Shown here piece by piece: positions 26,538 through 36,817 of a DNA stretch of 64,000 nucleotides. Location of the stretch: NCBI GenBank assembly GCA_951812895.1, contig OX638333.1, positions 3,824,001-3,888,000 of the forward strand. Direction: 5' to 3'. The notes under the pieces are model-generated. The model had not been told where the DNA came from, did no database searches, and saw only the letters and a program-made list of their open reading frames with translations. This stretch comes from an uncultured Roseovarius sp. GTDB lineage: Bacteria > Pseudomonadota > Alphaproteobacteria > Rhodobacterales > Rhodobacteraceae. Positions within the stretch are counted from its first letter, which is position 1, and every line of letters starts with the position of its first letter. Position numbers and translations under genes: made by a program.

Positions 26538-28832
26538 TTATGTTAATTGTTTCAGCACTGTATCGGTAAGCTCTGTCAGTGAAAATGGTTTGGGCAGGAA
26601 TACCGAATTCGGAATCTTTGCCCGCGCATCGACAAATGTTTCTTCGGCGTAGCCTGAGACAAATACGACTTTGGTATCAGGTCGGTTTTCCAATGCCTTT
26701 AGTACCCAGGTCGGGCCGTCCATTCCGGGCATGACTACATCGGTTACAAAAACATCAACTTCGACATTGCTGTCATTCAGGAGTTCAAGCGCATGCTCTG
26801 CGCATTCTGCTTCCAATACCGCAAATCCGCGCATCTGAAGCGCACGACTCGCAAAGGCGCGTACCGGTGCTTCATCCTCAACTAATAGAACAACACCTTC
26901 TGCCGGTGCATCGGATGTTTCCATCGCCAGTTTTTTCGATGGTTCTTTGATTTCGCTGTCATGGGCTGGCAGCAAAAGTTGAAATTCTGTGCCTTCTCCT
27001 GGCGTACTGTCAGCAAAAATGAAGCCGCCGGTTTGTTTGACGATTCCATAAGCCGTCGACAGGCCCAGGCCCGTCCCCTCGCCCGGCCGTTTTGTGGTGT
27101 AAAACGGTTCGAAAATTTTCTGCAATTTGTCCTGAGGAATGCCCACACCCGCATCCGAAACTTTGACCGACACATAACGACCAGGAGCAACAACCGCACG
27201 GCTGCGAAGCAGGGGTTTCGTCAGAACGCAATTGCCAGTGCTGATTTTTACTTCACCACCCTCACGCATTGCATCACGCGCATTAACAACAAGGTTCATT
27301 AATACCTGTTCCAGTTGGCGTTTATCTGCTCGAACGGCCCATAATTGGGGATCATGACCAAGGGTCAATTTGATTTTTTCGCCAACCAGCCGATTCAACA
27401 AATGAGTAAGATCCGCCAACATGTCACGCAGATCCATGACCTCTGGGCACAGTGTCTGCTTACGGGAAAATGCAAGCAACTGATTGACTAACGTCGCTGC
27501 GCGGTTTGAATTTTGGTGAATTTGAATAAGATCAGAATAATCCGGATCCTCCTGATCATGGCGCAGCAGCAACAAATCGCAGTGTCCTGAGATTGCCGTC
27601 AAAAGATTATTAAAATCATGCGCGACACCACCTGCAAGCTGTCCGATTGCCTGCATTTTTTGGCTTTGCACGAATTGCGCCTCTAATGATTTTAGCTTTG
27701 TTGCATCATTCAAGACCGCGATCAAAGCCGTCTCACCAGCATCAGGGACAGGGTTAAGCGTAACCTGCACAAATACTTCTTTGTCGCTCCGCCGAACCCG
27801 CAGAAATTCAGAATGAACCGTGCCTCGTTTCGCGGCCGCATCATCCAACCAATCGGAAATGGGCCGGCCAGGCCCCTCCATCAGGTCTGCCAACCGGCGC
27901 CCCGCGCAACTATCCAGTCCAAGCAAAGCCCTTGCAGGGCGATTAGAAAGCCGAATTTCCCCACTTCGCGATAGTTTTAGCAGTGGCACCGGTAGTTCAT
28001 CGAAAATAGCCCATCCATCCGCAGTTATCTGAAGGTCCAGATTTGGCAACAAAAGTATCTCTTGCCGATCAACGGATGCCTCTATTTCCACGGCAAGACA
28101 GGAGACGATACCCGAATTCGTACATATTTCGTTCAACTGGCCCGGTCTGAGGGGTAATCTTTCGCAAATGCGGTCTAAAGTTAGTACCCGCTCACCAATC
28201 AACTCTCGCGCTGCATTGTTTATGTACAAAATTGTTTCATCTTGCCCAAGAGTTAACATTGGAACGGGTAGCGCGTCAGAACTGGCAGGCGGGTTTTCTA
28301 CGGTTTTTTCCAGGCGCCATAAAAACCTGTCATTGCTGGCACTGTGAGTATGGATCCGCAAATGCCCCTGGCGCGTCACGATATCTTCAACCGCTGTACC
28401 GTGAAGTGCTGCCTGTGACTTCAGCCGGCAAAGGACAGGCGTCGGATTTGCGAGTGTATTATGCAGCGCCCCTGTGAGCGTTTTCTTTCCGCCTGTATCA
28501 AACGCCCTTATGGCGGCAGGGTTTGCATATTCAACAGCACCATCTGAATCTGTCAAAAATACAGGGCTTGGTTCAGAAAAAAGCAATTTTTCAACAAGTT
28601 TTCTTGAGCGCGCTGAAAAATACGCTTCAATTTGTGCGATACTCCATGCACAGGTAGTGATCACCAGCATGACCAATGCCACTGCTAAAAATGTCACTTT
28701 GATTGTGAGATTTCCACTCAGAACCGCGGCCGCAACAAACAACAATACTGACCCAAGCAATGCATTTACGCGTGGCCGAAGCCGCAATGCATTATCTCGG
28801 ATCTGGAGCATTCCAAAGCCAAATTTTGCCAA
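26538..28832 (-). CDS. cckA: Hybrid sensor histidine kinase CckA
   Basis: The kinase at the top of the CckA-ChpT-CtrA phosphorelay, which controls cell cycle, motility and gene-transfer functions in alphaproteobacteria. The 764-residue protein has two transmembrane segments (about 23-66), PAS-like sensor domains (about 80-375), a HisKA domain with the phospho-acceptor H405 in GVAHDFNNLL, an ATPase domain with NARDAM, DAGVGIP and GTGLGL boxes, and a receiver domain whose Asp in VTDVVMPGMDG (about 698) accepts the phosphate. The reading starts at TTG 28832 with AGGA nine bases upstream; an ATG at 28811 is the alternative. A CtrA-type box lies 53 bases upstream. Confidence 0.93.
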   Translation of the reverse strand: MAKFGFGMLQIRDNALRLRPRVNALLGSVLLFVAAAVLSGNLTIKVTFLAVALVMLVITTCAWSIAQIEAYFSARSRKLVEKLLFSEPSPVFLTDSDGAVEYANPAAIRAFDTGGKKTLTGALHNTLANPTPVLCRLKSQAALHGTAVEDIVTRQGHLRIHTHSASNDRFLWRLEKTVENPPASSDALPVPMLTLGQDETILYINNAARELIGERVLTLDRICERLPLRPGQLNEICTNSGIVSCLAVEIEASVDRQEILLLPNLDLQITADGWAIFDELPVPLLKLSRSGEIRLSNRPARALLGLDSCAGRRLADLMEGPGRPISDWLDDAAAKRGTVHSEFLRVRRSDKEVFVQVTLNPVPDAGETALIAVLNDATKLKSLEAQFVQSQKMQAIGQLAGGVAHDFNNLLTAISGHCDLLLLRHDQEDPDYSDLIQIHQNSNRAATLVNQLLAFSRKQTLCPEVMDLRDMLADLTHLLNRLVGEKIKLTLGHDPQLWAVRADKRQLEQVLMNLVVNARDAMREGGEVKISTGNCVLTKPLLRSRAVVAPGRYVSVKVSDAGVGIPQDKLQKIFEPFYTTKRPGEGTGLGLSTAYGIVKQTGGFIFADSTPGEGTEFQLLLPAHDSEIKEPSKKLAMETSDAPAEGVVLLVEDEAPVRAFASRALQMRGFAVLEAECAEHALELLNDSNVEVDVFVTDVVMPGMDGPTWVLKALENRPDTKVVFVSGYAEETFVDARAKIPNSVFLPKPFSLTELTDTVLKQLT

Positions 28833-28884
28833 AAACTTTTGTCCTGGTAACGTTCGAATTCAAAGCTTTTCTGAATGAAAAGAC

Positions 28885-28899
28885 TTAAATTTGACTTAA
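28885..28899. promoter_or_regulatory. Candidate CtrA-binding site upstream of cckA
   Basis: TTAA-ATTTGAC-TTAA is an exact match to the CtrA full-site consensus TTAA-N7-TTAA. It lies in the 105-base gap between the rRNA methyltransferase gene and cckA, 53 bases before the cckA start. It suggests that CtrA feeds back on its own kinase. Confidence 0.65.
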
Positions 28900-28937
28900 G
28901 GGTAATATTACGAACCCGTCAAGGTTGTGACAGTAAT

Positions 28938-30104
28938 TCAAATGCGCCTTAATAGAGATAGATAAAACCCATCCCCTTCACGCCCTATTGGCCAACGCTG
29001 CGAATGTTCTAAAGACCAATTATCCGACACTTCTAACAATGCCGATATTTGCATCTCATTTTCTTCATTTAAGACCGAACATGTCGAATAGGCCAAAATA
29101 CCGTCTTTTCTGATCAATGCTCCTGCCTGTGACAAAATTTCTGTTTGTATGGCCACCAGTTCTCGCAGTCTTTGCGGGGTTAGTTTCCATTTAGCATCCG
29201 GCGTACGCCGCCAGGTTCCACTGCCGGAACATGGTACATCACACAACACCAGATCATAAGGTGCATGCTTTGCTACGTCTTCAGAATTGATCAGTGTGAC
29301 GTCGCAGCCCGCACGCTCCGTCCTTGTATGTATGTCTTTCATTCGACCCATATCGGCATCATGAGCGAACCAATTCGCCTGCGCCCGCGCAGCCAAAGCC
29401 AGAACTTTCCCCCCGCCACCAGCACAGTAATCCAGCACCTTGCCATTCTTCGGGATCGGAAGTTTTTCCATGGCTGCCTGACTGCTGCCATCTTGTAACT
29501 CAAAAAGGCCATTCTTGAACGCCGCTGAAAGAGTGAGACGTCGCGCGCCTTCGGTGACACCCAAGGCTGTCGGGCATATTTCCAGAGCTTCTGATGTGGT
29601 GTTTTCCAACGCCAGCATTTTGATGACGTCGGGCCGAGAAGCTTTTTTTGAATTCACCCGTAAAACGATGGGCGCGCGCTCTGTCAAAGTGAGTGCGGCA
29701 CCTTCAGCATCCTCCCCCAGAGATTCCGAAAAGCGTTCAACAAGCCATCCGGGCAAGTCAAACCGTTCTTCCAAGGTTTCAGCCCCTCGGCCGCCATTTT
29801 TTTCTTCTGTAGTTAGCGGCGACGGTGAATAGCCTTCACCCGTAAACAACTCTTCTGGAGACATATCATTTGCGCGCAATGCGCCGATCATCAAACCCCG
29901 TCCGCTAACGCTTCCACCCAGGCAGGCATACGAATTTCTGCAGCGCAGGGCTTGATACACATGGTCGCGAACCGAAGCGCGATCTTTTGATCCCGCATAA
30001 CGAGATCCCCGCGCCCAATTTAGCAAAGCCGCTTCCGCAGGCGTCCCTAACAGAACCGAGTCCAAAATACCGATCGCGGCTTCAATGCGTGCAGCTGGTG
30101 TCAT
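28938..30104 (-). CDS. RsmB/NOP family RNA cytosine-C5 methyltransferase
   Basis: An S-adenosylmethionine-dependent enzyme that makes 5-methylcytosine in rRNA or tRNA. The 388-residue protein has an SAM-binding VLDYCAGGGGKVLAL loop, the LCDVPCSGSGTWRRTPDAKW motif with one catalytic Cys, and the LAYSTCSVLNEENE motif with the second. The N-terminal 130 residues are helical and only loosely like the NusB domain of RsmB, so I do not choose the exact target base. It follows guaB on the same strand after 45 bases. Confidence 0.88.
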   Translation of the reverse strand: MTPAARIEAAIGILDSVLLGTPAEAALLNWARGSRYAGSKDRASVRDHVYQALRCRNSYACLGGSVSGRGLMIGALRANDMSPEELFTGEGYSPSPLTTEEKNGGRGAETLEERFDLPGWLVERFSESLGEDAEGAALTLTERAPIVLRVNSKKASRPDVIKMLALENTTSEALEICPTALGVTEGARRLTLSAAFKNGLFELQDGSSQAAMEKLPIPKNGKVLDYCAGGGGKVLALAARAQANWFAHDADMGRMKDIHTRTERAGCDVTLINSEDVAKHAPYDLVLCDVPCSGSGTWRRTPDAKWKLTPQRLRELVAIQTEILSQAGALIRKDGILAYSTCSVLNEENEMQISALLEVSDNWSLEHSQRWPIGREGDGFYLSLLRRI

Positions 30105-30149
30105 TCTGCCACAGCATCTTTGACAGGCAACATGCTGTTATTAAACGGC

Positions 30150-31634
<1,485 letters not shown>

Positions 31635-31704
31635 CTATTGCATGGATCACGGCGGGGTAAAAGGCCAATTCGTGAGGCTCTTTGCCAAACGCAAAAGAAT
31701 ACAT

Positions 31705-31950
31705 TCACATGCTGTTGTTCTTCTTTGAGTTCTCCGGGACTGGATCATACCCGCACTGCCCCCAAGGATTGCACCGCAGAATCCTATGTAAAGCAAGCCA
31801 GCCGCCTTTGATCGCGCCGTGTTTTTCCAGCGCTTCAAGTGCATAGGCGCTGCAGGTTGGCTGATACCGGCAGTTAAACCCCACCAAGGGCGAAAATATC
31901 AGGCGGTATCCACGCACAGGCAGTGACAGGACGTAAGCCATTGGTGTCAT
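31705..31950 (-). CDS. yidD: Membrane protein insertion efficiency factor YidD
   Basis: A small inner-face membrane-associated protein that helps YidC and Sec insert proteins. The 81-residue sequence has the family pattern [20 protein letters not shown], then [15 protein letters not shown], and ends with [14 protein letters not shown], including the conserved cysteines. Its ATG overlaps the rnpA stop by four bases. In most bacteria yidC follows; here guaB follows instead. Confidence 0.95.
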   Translation of the reverse strand: MTPMAYVLSLPVRGYRLIFSPLVGFNCRYQPTCSAYALEALEKHGAIKGGWLALHRILRCNPWGQCGYDPVPENSKKNNSM

Positions 31951-32345
31951 TTCGAACCATGAAGTTTTGCGAGCGCCTGGACAAAGTCATTTGTTAGGTC
32001 CTCGAAATTTCTCTCTGCGGTTGCTCCTGCCCGACCGATCAAGGCGTAGTCCCAGCCGGGTTGGCCGTGCACTGGCAAAACCAGCCGGGCGACCGCCCTA
32101 AGCCTCCGCTTGGCCCGGTTGCGCGCGACTGCGTTGCCAACTTTTTTAGAACAGGTAAAACCAACGCGAATTGCTTCGCTATCATCATGCCTGTCCCGAC
32201 CCTGGACCAACATTGATGATGCAGATTGTCGACGCGCGCGATTCAGCGCCAGAAAGTCAGGCCGCTTTCGCAAACCTTCCAGACAAACGGACACCGCCGG
32301 GGGCGTACTCCCCGTTTGTGTCACAGGGGCCTCCGGCGGTGTCAT
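31947..32345 (-). CDS. rnpA: Ribonuclease P protein component
   Basis: The protein subunit of RNase P, which matures the 5' end of tRNAs. It has the F-x-x-LNR-x-RR start of the fold, [21 protein letters not shown] with the RNR signature, and a [11 protein letters not shown] strand. The protein is 132 residues, about 15 longer than usual at the N-terminus because of a proline- and threonine-rich leader; a shorter start is possible. It overlaps yidD and lies 25 bases after rpmH. Confidence 0.95.
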   Translation of the reverse strand: MTPPEAPVTQTGSTPPAVSVCLEGLRKRPDFLALNRARRQSASSMLVQGRDRHDDSEAIRVGFTCSKKVGNAVARNRAKRRLRAVARLVLPVHGQPGWDYALIGRAGATAERNFEDLTNDFVQALAKLHGSK

Positions 32346-32370
32346 GTTGAAAAAACCTTACGGATTAGGT

Positions 32371-32505
32371 TTATGCGCTCAGTTCTTTGCGACCGCGTGC
32401 CCGACGGGCATTCAAAATCTTACGGCCAGCTTTAGTGGCCATACGGGCGCGGAACCCATGGCGGCGTTTGCGAACCAGGTTCGAAGGTTGGTAGGTGCGT
32501 TTCAT
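32371..32505 (-). CDS. rpmH: Ribosomal protein bL34
   Basis: A 44-residue basic protein of the large ribosomal subunit. It begins [20 protein letters not shown] and ends in a [16 protein letters not shown]-type tail, the bL34 signature. The frame is open further upstream, but the ATG at 32505 gives the exact conserved N-terminus. It is the first gene of rpmH-rnpA-yidD and has a well-matched promoter upstream. Confidence 0.98.
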   Translation of the reverse strand: MKRTYQPSNLVRKRRHGFRARMATKAGRKILNARRARGRKELSA

Positions 32506-32574
32506 CGCTCCGTTCTCCGGTTTTCGGGCGTCCTGCGGGAATCGCGGTTGCCTCAATGTCTATTCGAAGCCCGG

Positions 32575-32603
32575 TCTATAGTAGCCTCTGATTTACAAGT
32601 CAA
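32575..32603 (-). promoter_or_regulatory. Sigma-70-like promoter of rpmH
   Basis: On the minus strand TTGACT (32603-32598) and TATAGA (32580-32575) are separated by exactly 17 bases. This is the best promoter match I found in the window, placed about 70 bases before the rpmH start. Confidence 0.7.
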
Positions 32604-32785
32604 ACCCGTGCGCACGCTTTGTTGTAAAATTCACGGTATTTGATGGCTCTAGAGTTACAAATCCGTATTATTTCATCCAATTGGCGGCGGTTTACATCAC
32701 ACAACATCACCCCCTCGTGAGTCGCATGGTCATTCAAGGCGAAAGATCGCATCTAGGGAGCAGTTGAATCAGACCGGATCGTAAA

Positions 32786-33508
32786 ATGCACAACGTTGAC
32801 AATGACGCAACACCTGCGCTGGCACGCCATGCGCCGCTGGCCATTATTCTGATAGTTGCACTTGTTGGCTATTTCGCGCTGCGCGACTACCTTAGCTTTG
32901 ACACTTTGCGCGAAAATCGAGAGGCTTTGCTTGCTTTCCGCGACGCCAATTTTGCAGGATTGGTCGCAGGGTTTATCGCAATCTACTATCTGATCGTTGC
33001 CTTTTCCCTGCCCGGCGCCGCAGTGGCATCTGTCACAGGCGGGTTTCTATTTGGTTTAGGTTTCGGAACGGCATTCAACGTCGCCGCGGCCTCTATGGGG
33101 GCATGTACCATTTTCCTCGCGGCAAGATGGGGGTTAGGTCAAACGCTTGCAGCAAAACTGGAAACCTCGGACGGCAAACTAAAAAAACTTAAAGATGGAC
33201 TGACGGAACACGAAATTTCCGTCCTGTTCCTGATGCGCCTCGTCCCGGTGGTTCCGTTCTTTGTTGCCAACCTGCTGCCTGCGCTGGTTGGTGTCAGGTT
33301 CTTCAATTTTGTCTACACAACCATATTGGGGATTATTCCGGGCGCGATCGTCTTCACCTGGATTGGTGTTGGCCTTGGCGAAGTTTTCGACCGCGGCGAA
33401 AATCCGGATCTCTCCTTGTTGTGGGAGCCACAGGTGATTGTCCCAATACTTGGCCTATGCGTTTTGGCTGCCCTGCCAATCGTGGTAAAAACAATCCGCC
33501 GCAAATGA
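32786..33508 (+). CDS. TVP38/TMEM64 family membrane protein
   Basis: A 240-residue polytopic inner-membrane protein of the DedA/VTT superfamily. The central VTT domain has the GAAVASVTGGFLFGLGFGT segment and the FLMRLVPVVPFFVANLLPAL re-entrant motif, with about six transmembrane segments. Relatives in this superfamily are implicated in lipid scrambling or small-molecule flux; the substrate here is unknown. Its stop overlaps a possible start of the next gene (ATGA), so the two are likely coexpressed, as TVP38 and mercuric-reductase-like genes often are. Confidence 0.85.
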   Translation: MHNVDNDATPALARHAPLAIILIVALVGYFALRDYLSFDTLRENREALLAFRDANFAGLVAGFIAIYYLIVAFSLPGAAVASVTGGFLFGLGFGTAFNVAAASMGACTIFLAARWGLGQTLAAKLETSDGKLKKLKDGLTEHEISVLFLMRLVPVVPFFVANLLPALVGVRFFNFVYTTILGIIPGAIVFTWIGVGLGEVFDRGENPDLSLLWEPQVIVPILGLCVLAALPIVVKTIRRK

Positions 33509-33519
33509 GGCCACAAATT

Positions 33520-34941
33520 ATGAACAAGCTGAAATGCGATCTGCTGGTAATCGGGGCCGGCTCGGGCGGTTTGTCGGTTGCGGCTGGCGCTGTACAGATG
33601 GGCGCCAGTGTGGACCTTCTTGAAGGGCATAAGATGGGCGGCGACTGTCTTAACTACGGCTGCGTTCCCTCAAAAGCTCTTCTTGCAGCGGGAAAGGCCG
33701 CCCAACAGCAACAGCATACCGCTGCATTTGGCATCACAGAGTTTAATACGCCAGAAATTAATTATGCCGCCGTGAAGGATCATGTTGCAGCCGTCATCAC
33801 CCAGATAGAACCTGTCGACAGCCAGGAGCGGTTCGAAGGGTTAGGCGTCAATGTAATCCGCGAATTTGGCAAATTCACCTCACACAAACAAGTTCAGGCG
33901 GGTGACCATCTGATCACCGCGCGTCGTATCGTCGTCGCAACAGGATCAACACCGTTCGTACCACCTCTGCCCGGGCTCGATACAATTCCGTATGAGACAA
34001 ACGAAACGATTTTCGAACTCCGCGAAAAACCAGATCACCTTTTGATCATCGGTGGCGGACCCATCGGCCTTGAAATGGCACAGGCCCACCGGCGCCTTGG
34101 ATGCGATGTGACAGTAATAGAAGGCATGAAAGCACTGGGGAACGATGACCCGGAACTGTCTGAAATTGTTCTGGATAAATTGCGCGACGAAGGGATTACT
34201 ATTCTTGAGAACGCCATGGCTGCTGAAGTACGTGGGAAAAGCGGCTCAATCGAAGTGGTTTGTGAGAATGGGCATGTTTACAAGGGCTCTCACCTGTTGA
34301 TGGCGGTCGGTCGCAAGGCAAATATTGATCAGCTAAATCTCGAAGCCGCAGATATCAAATCCAACAGGCAGGGCATTGAAGTTGATGCACAGCTTAAGAC
34401 AACAAACCGTCGGGTATACGCCATCGGCGATGTGGCGGGTGGGCTGCAATTTACCCACGTTGCCGGATATCACGCCGGTATCATCATCCGCTCAGCACTA
34501 TTCGGCCTGCCTGCGAAACAGAGGACACAGCATATTCCATGGGCAACTTATACCGATCCCGAGCTTTCGCACGTAGGTTTGACAGAGGCCCAGGCGCGCA
34601 ATGAGTACGGCGACAAACTCGAAGTGATACGGTCCCACTACAATCACAACGATCGTGCCATTACGGAACGAAAAACCAGTGGATTGATCAAGGTGATGGT
34701 CGTAAAAGGCAAACCTGTTGGCGTATCTATCGTCGGAGCTCAAGCCGGAGAGCTTATAGCCTTGTGGTCACATGTCATCGCCAATGGCCAGAAAATGAAA
34801 CATGTGGCGGCAATGGTTGCCCCTTATCCGACAATAGCAGAGTTGAACAAACGCGCAGCCGGTGCATATTTCTCGCCAAGGCTTTTTGAAAACCCTAAGA
34901 TCAAAACAATCGTGAGACTGGTACAACGCTGGCTTCCCTGA
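33520..34941 (+). CDS. FAD-dependent pyridine nucleotide-disulfide oxidoreductase
   Basis: A 473-residue class I disulfide oxidoreductase related to mercuric reductase and dihydrolipoamide dehydrogenase. It has the FAD motif VIGAGSGGLSVA, the redox-active pair in GGDCLNYGCVPSKAL, the NAD(P) motif IGGGPIGLEMA, AIGDVAGG, and a dimerisation domain. The canonical His-x-x-x-x-Glu-Gln-x-x end of lipoamide dehydrogenase is not seen, so another disulfide or quinone substrate is likely. GAGG stands nine bases before the ATG at 33520; an ATG at 33505 overlapping the TVP38 stop is an alternative. Confidence 0.88.
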   Translation: MNKLKCDLLVIGAGSGGLSVAAGAVQMGASVDLLEGHKMGGDCLNYGCVPSKALLAAGKAAQQQQHTAAFGITEFNTPEINYAAVKDHVAAVITQIEPVDSQERFEGLGVNVIREFGKFTSHKQVQAGDHLITARRIVVATGSTPFVPPLPGLDTIPYETNETIFELREKPDHLLIIGGGPIGLEMAQAHRRLGCDVTVIEGMKALGNDDPELSEIVLDKLRDEGITILENAMAAEVRGKSGSIEVVCENGHVYKGSHLLMAVGRKANIDQLNLEAADIKSNRQGIEVDAQLKTTNRRVYAIGDVAGGLQFTHVAGYHAGIIIRSALFGLPAKQRTQHIPWATYTDPELSHVGLTEAQARNEYGDKLEVIRSHYNHNDRAITERKTSGLIKVMVVKGKPVGVSIVGAQAGELIALWSHVIANGQKMKHVAAMVAPYPTIAELNKRAAGAYFSPRLFENPKIKTIVRLVQRWLP

Positions 34942-34953
34942 ACAAGGTAATTG

Positions 34954-36396
34954 ATGAAATTTCTGAATTCCCTTTCTGGCCGGTTTCTTGTTTTGACAGC
35001 CGTTTTTGTGATGTTGGCCGAGGTATTGATATTCGTGCCGTCAATGGCGCGATTCAGAGAAGATTATCTGATGGCCCGGCTGGACCGGGCACAAATCGCT
35101 TCGCTCGCCCTTTTGGCAAATGACGAAATCAGCGCTGAGCTTGAAGAGGAATTGCTGCAGAATGCGGGGGTCTTCAACGTCGTTCTGCGCCGCGATGAAG
35201 CCCGGCAGTTAATGCTGTCTTCACCTATCCCAGAAGCTGATATTCAAACCTTTGATATTCGCGACGCACCTCCGTTTGAATTGATCAGGGATGCAATGGC
35301 ACGATTACTTGATCCCAATTTCGGGGTCATTCGTGTCATTGGCGAACCCTCAAAAATGGGTGGCCTGCAGATCGAAGTTACGATGCAGACTGACGGTTTG
35401 CGGGCTGCGATGATAGACTATGGGTTGCGCATTCTTGTGCTGTCTGCAGTCATTTCAATCTTCACAGCGGTTCTATTGTTTCTTGCCGTGCGCGGGTTCC
35501 TGGTCAAACCCATCAAGCGCGTGATTGGTCATATGCTCGCCTATGCTGAAGCTCCGGAAGATGCCCGCAAAGTGATTCAACCATCCGCAGGGGTAACGGA
35601 GTTGCGCGAGGCTGAAGAAAGCCTGCAATCGCTTCAGACTCAGCTGACCGGTGCCCTGAAACAGCGCGAACGCCTTGCTCAACTCGGCGGCGCAGTCGCC
35701 AAGGTCAGTCATGATCTGCGGAACATCCTGACATCCGCGCAACTGTTCACTGACCGGATTGAGATGAGCGACGATCCAAAGGTCAAAAAAATGGCTCCCA
35801 AACTGGTCAACTCGATCACCAGGGCGGTCCATCTGTGTGAATCCACGCTTGCTTTTGGTAAAGCCGAAGAACCGGCGCCGACCCTGACCCGTGTAAATCT
35901 CACCAGCATCGTCAGCGACGTGATCGAAAGCGAACGCCTGGCAATTGGTGACGCTGATGTCAGCTTTTCCGAAGACATACCAAATGAGTTCGAGGTGCGG
36001 GCCGATTCTGAACAACTTTACCGCGTCATCTCAAACCTGACACGCAACGCACGGCAGGCCATCGTGAACAGCGGACGACCCGGCGAAATAAACATCGCAG
36101 CACACGAAACCGATGAATCCTGGATCATGTCGGTCACTGGCACCGGACCTGGCTTGCCACCAAAGGCACGCGAACATCTCTTCAAGCCCTTTCAGGGCGG
36201 TGTGACCAAAGGCGGCACTGGCTTGGGCCTTTCTATTGCCGAAGAACTCGTTCGTGGCCATGGCGGGCGGTTGGTACTGGAGCGGACAGATGAAACAGGG
36301 ACGGTGTTCTGTTTGGCCTTGCCCAAAGAAGGATCCGAAAATGCGCGTTTCGCGACACGCCTGCGGAAAGAAACTTCGTCGGATCCGGCAAAGTAA
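34954..36396 (+). CDS. Sensor histidine kinase with altered G1 box
   Basis: A 480-residue membrane kinase: transmembrane helices at about 12-30 and 158-180 enclose a periplasmic sensor domain of about 125 residues. A HAMP-like linker follows, then HisKA with H253 in KVSHDLRN, and an ATPase domain with an N-box (NLTRNARQAI), a G2 box (GGTGLGLSIAEE) and an F-box. The G1 box reads VTGTGPGLP, so G396 replaces the Asp that normally contacts adenine. AGG stands six bases before the ATG. No response regulator is adjacent. It follows the oxidoreductase by 12 bases, so three genes from 32786 may form one operon. Confidence 0.88.
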   Translation: MKFLNSLSGRFLVLTAVFVMLAEVLIFVPSMARFREDYLMARLDRAQIASLALLANDEISAELEEELLQNAGVFNVVLRRDEARQLMLSSPIPEADIQTFDIRDAPPFELIRDAMARLLDPNFGVIRVIGEPSKMGGLQIEVTMQTDGLRAAMIDYGLRILVLSAVISIFTAVLLFLAVRGFLVKPIKRVIGHMLAYAEAPEDARKVIQPSAGVTELREAEESLQSLQTQLTGALKQRERLAQLGGAVAKVSHDLRNILTSAQLFTDRIEMSDDPKVKKMAPKLVNSITRAVHLCESTLAFGKAEEPAPTLTRVNLTSIVSDVIESERLAIGDADVSFSEDIPNEFEVRADSEQLYRVISNLTRNARQAIVNSGRPGEINIAAHETDESWIMSVTGTGPGLPPKAREHLFKPFQGGVTKGGTGLGLSIAEELVRGHGGRLVLERTDETGTVFCLALPKEGSENARFATRLRKETSSDPAK

Positions 36397-36532
36397 GTCG
36401 CGAATACTTCACCCACTTCAACTTTGAACACCTGCGCAAATCCGTGCCTCGCGATCCACAGGGATTTGCCCGTTTATTTTCGAGATACCCTCTTGCATCG
36501 CAACACAACTGGGTCTAGATGCTCAACCTCAC

Positions 36533-36609
36533 GGACCGATAGCTCAGCTGGATAGAGTACCTGACTACGAATCAGGGGGTCGGGGGTTCGAATCCTCCTC
36601 GGTCCGCCA
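36533..36609 (+). tRNA. tRNA-Arg (anticodon ACG)
   Basis: A 77-base cloverleaf with acceptor stem GGACCGA/TCGGTCC, D arm with GCTCAGCTGGATAGAG, anticodon loop CTACGAA flanked by the CTGA/TCAG stem (anticodon ACG), T arm GGGGG-TTCGAAT-CCTCC, discriminator G and encoded CCA. The A at position 34 is normally deaminated to inosine so that it reads CGU, CGC and CGA. It stands alone between the histidine kinase gene and the AbrB-family gene. Confidence 0.97.
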
Positions 36610-36817
36610 CCATCTTAAAATTCCAAATACACTCTGCCCTTTCGCGGGACGTGTCGCTGATTTACTCATCACAGCATTGCGCAATCACAGTCAAAACTCT
36701 GATCTGGTTTCTCATCGTCGCTGGACACCTCGGTTCACCAATCAATCACCAAACATCTGCCTTTCCTTATCCCTACGATGTCTTGCGACCTTGCTTTCTA
36801 AATGGTTCAAGGGGCTT

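Noticed and set aside
36500-36532. Promoter for tRNA-Arg (TTGCAT-N17-TAGATG)
   Set aside because: Only three of six bases match at each element, too weak to report.
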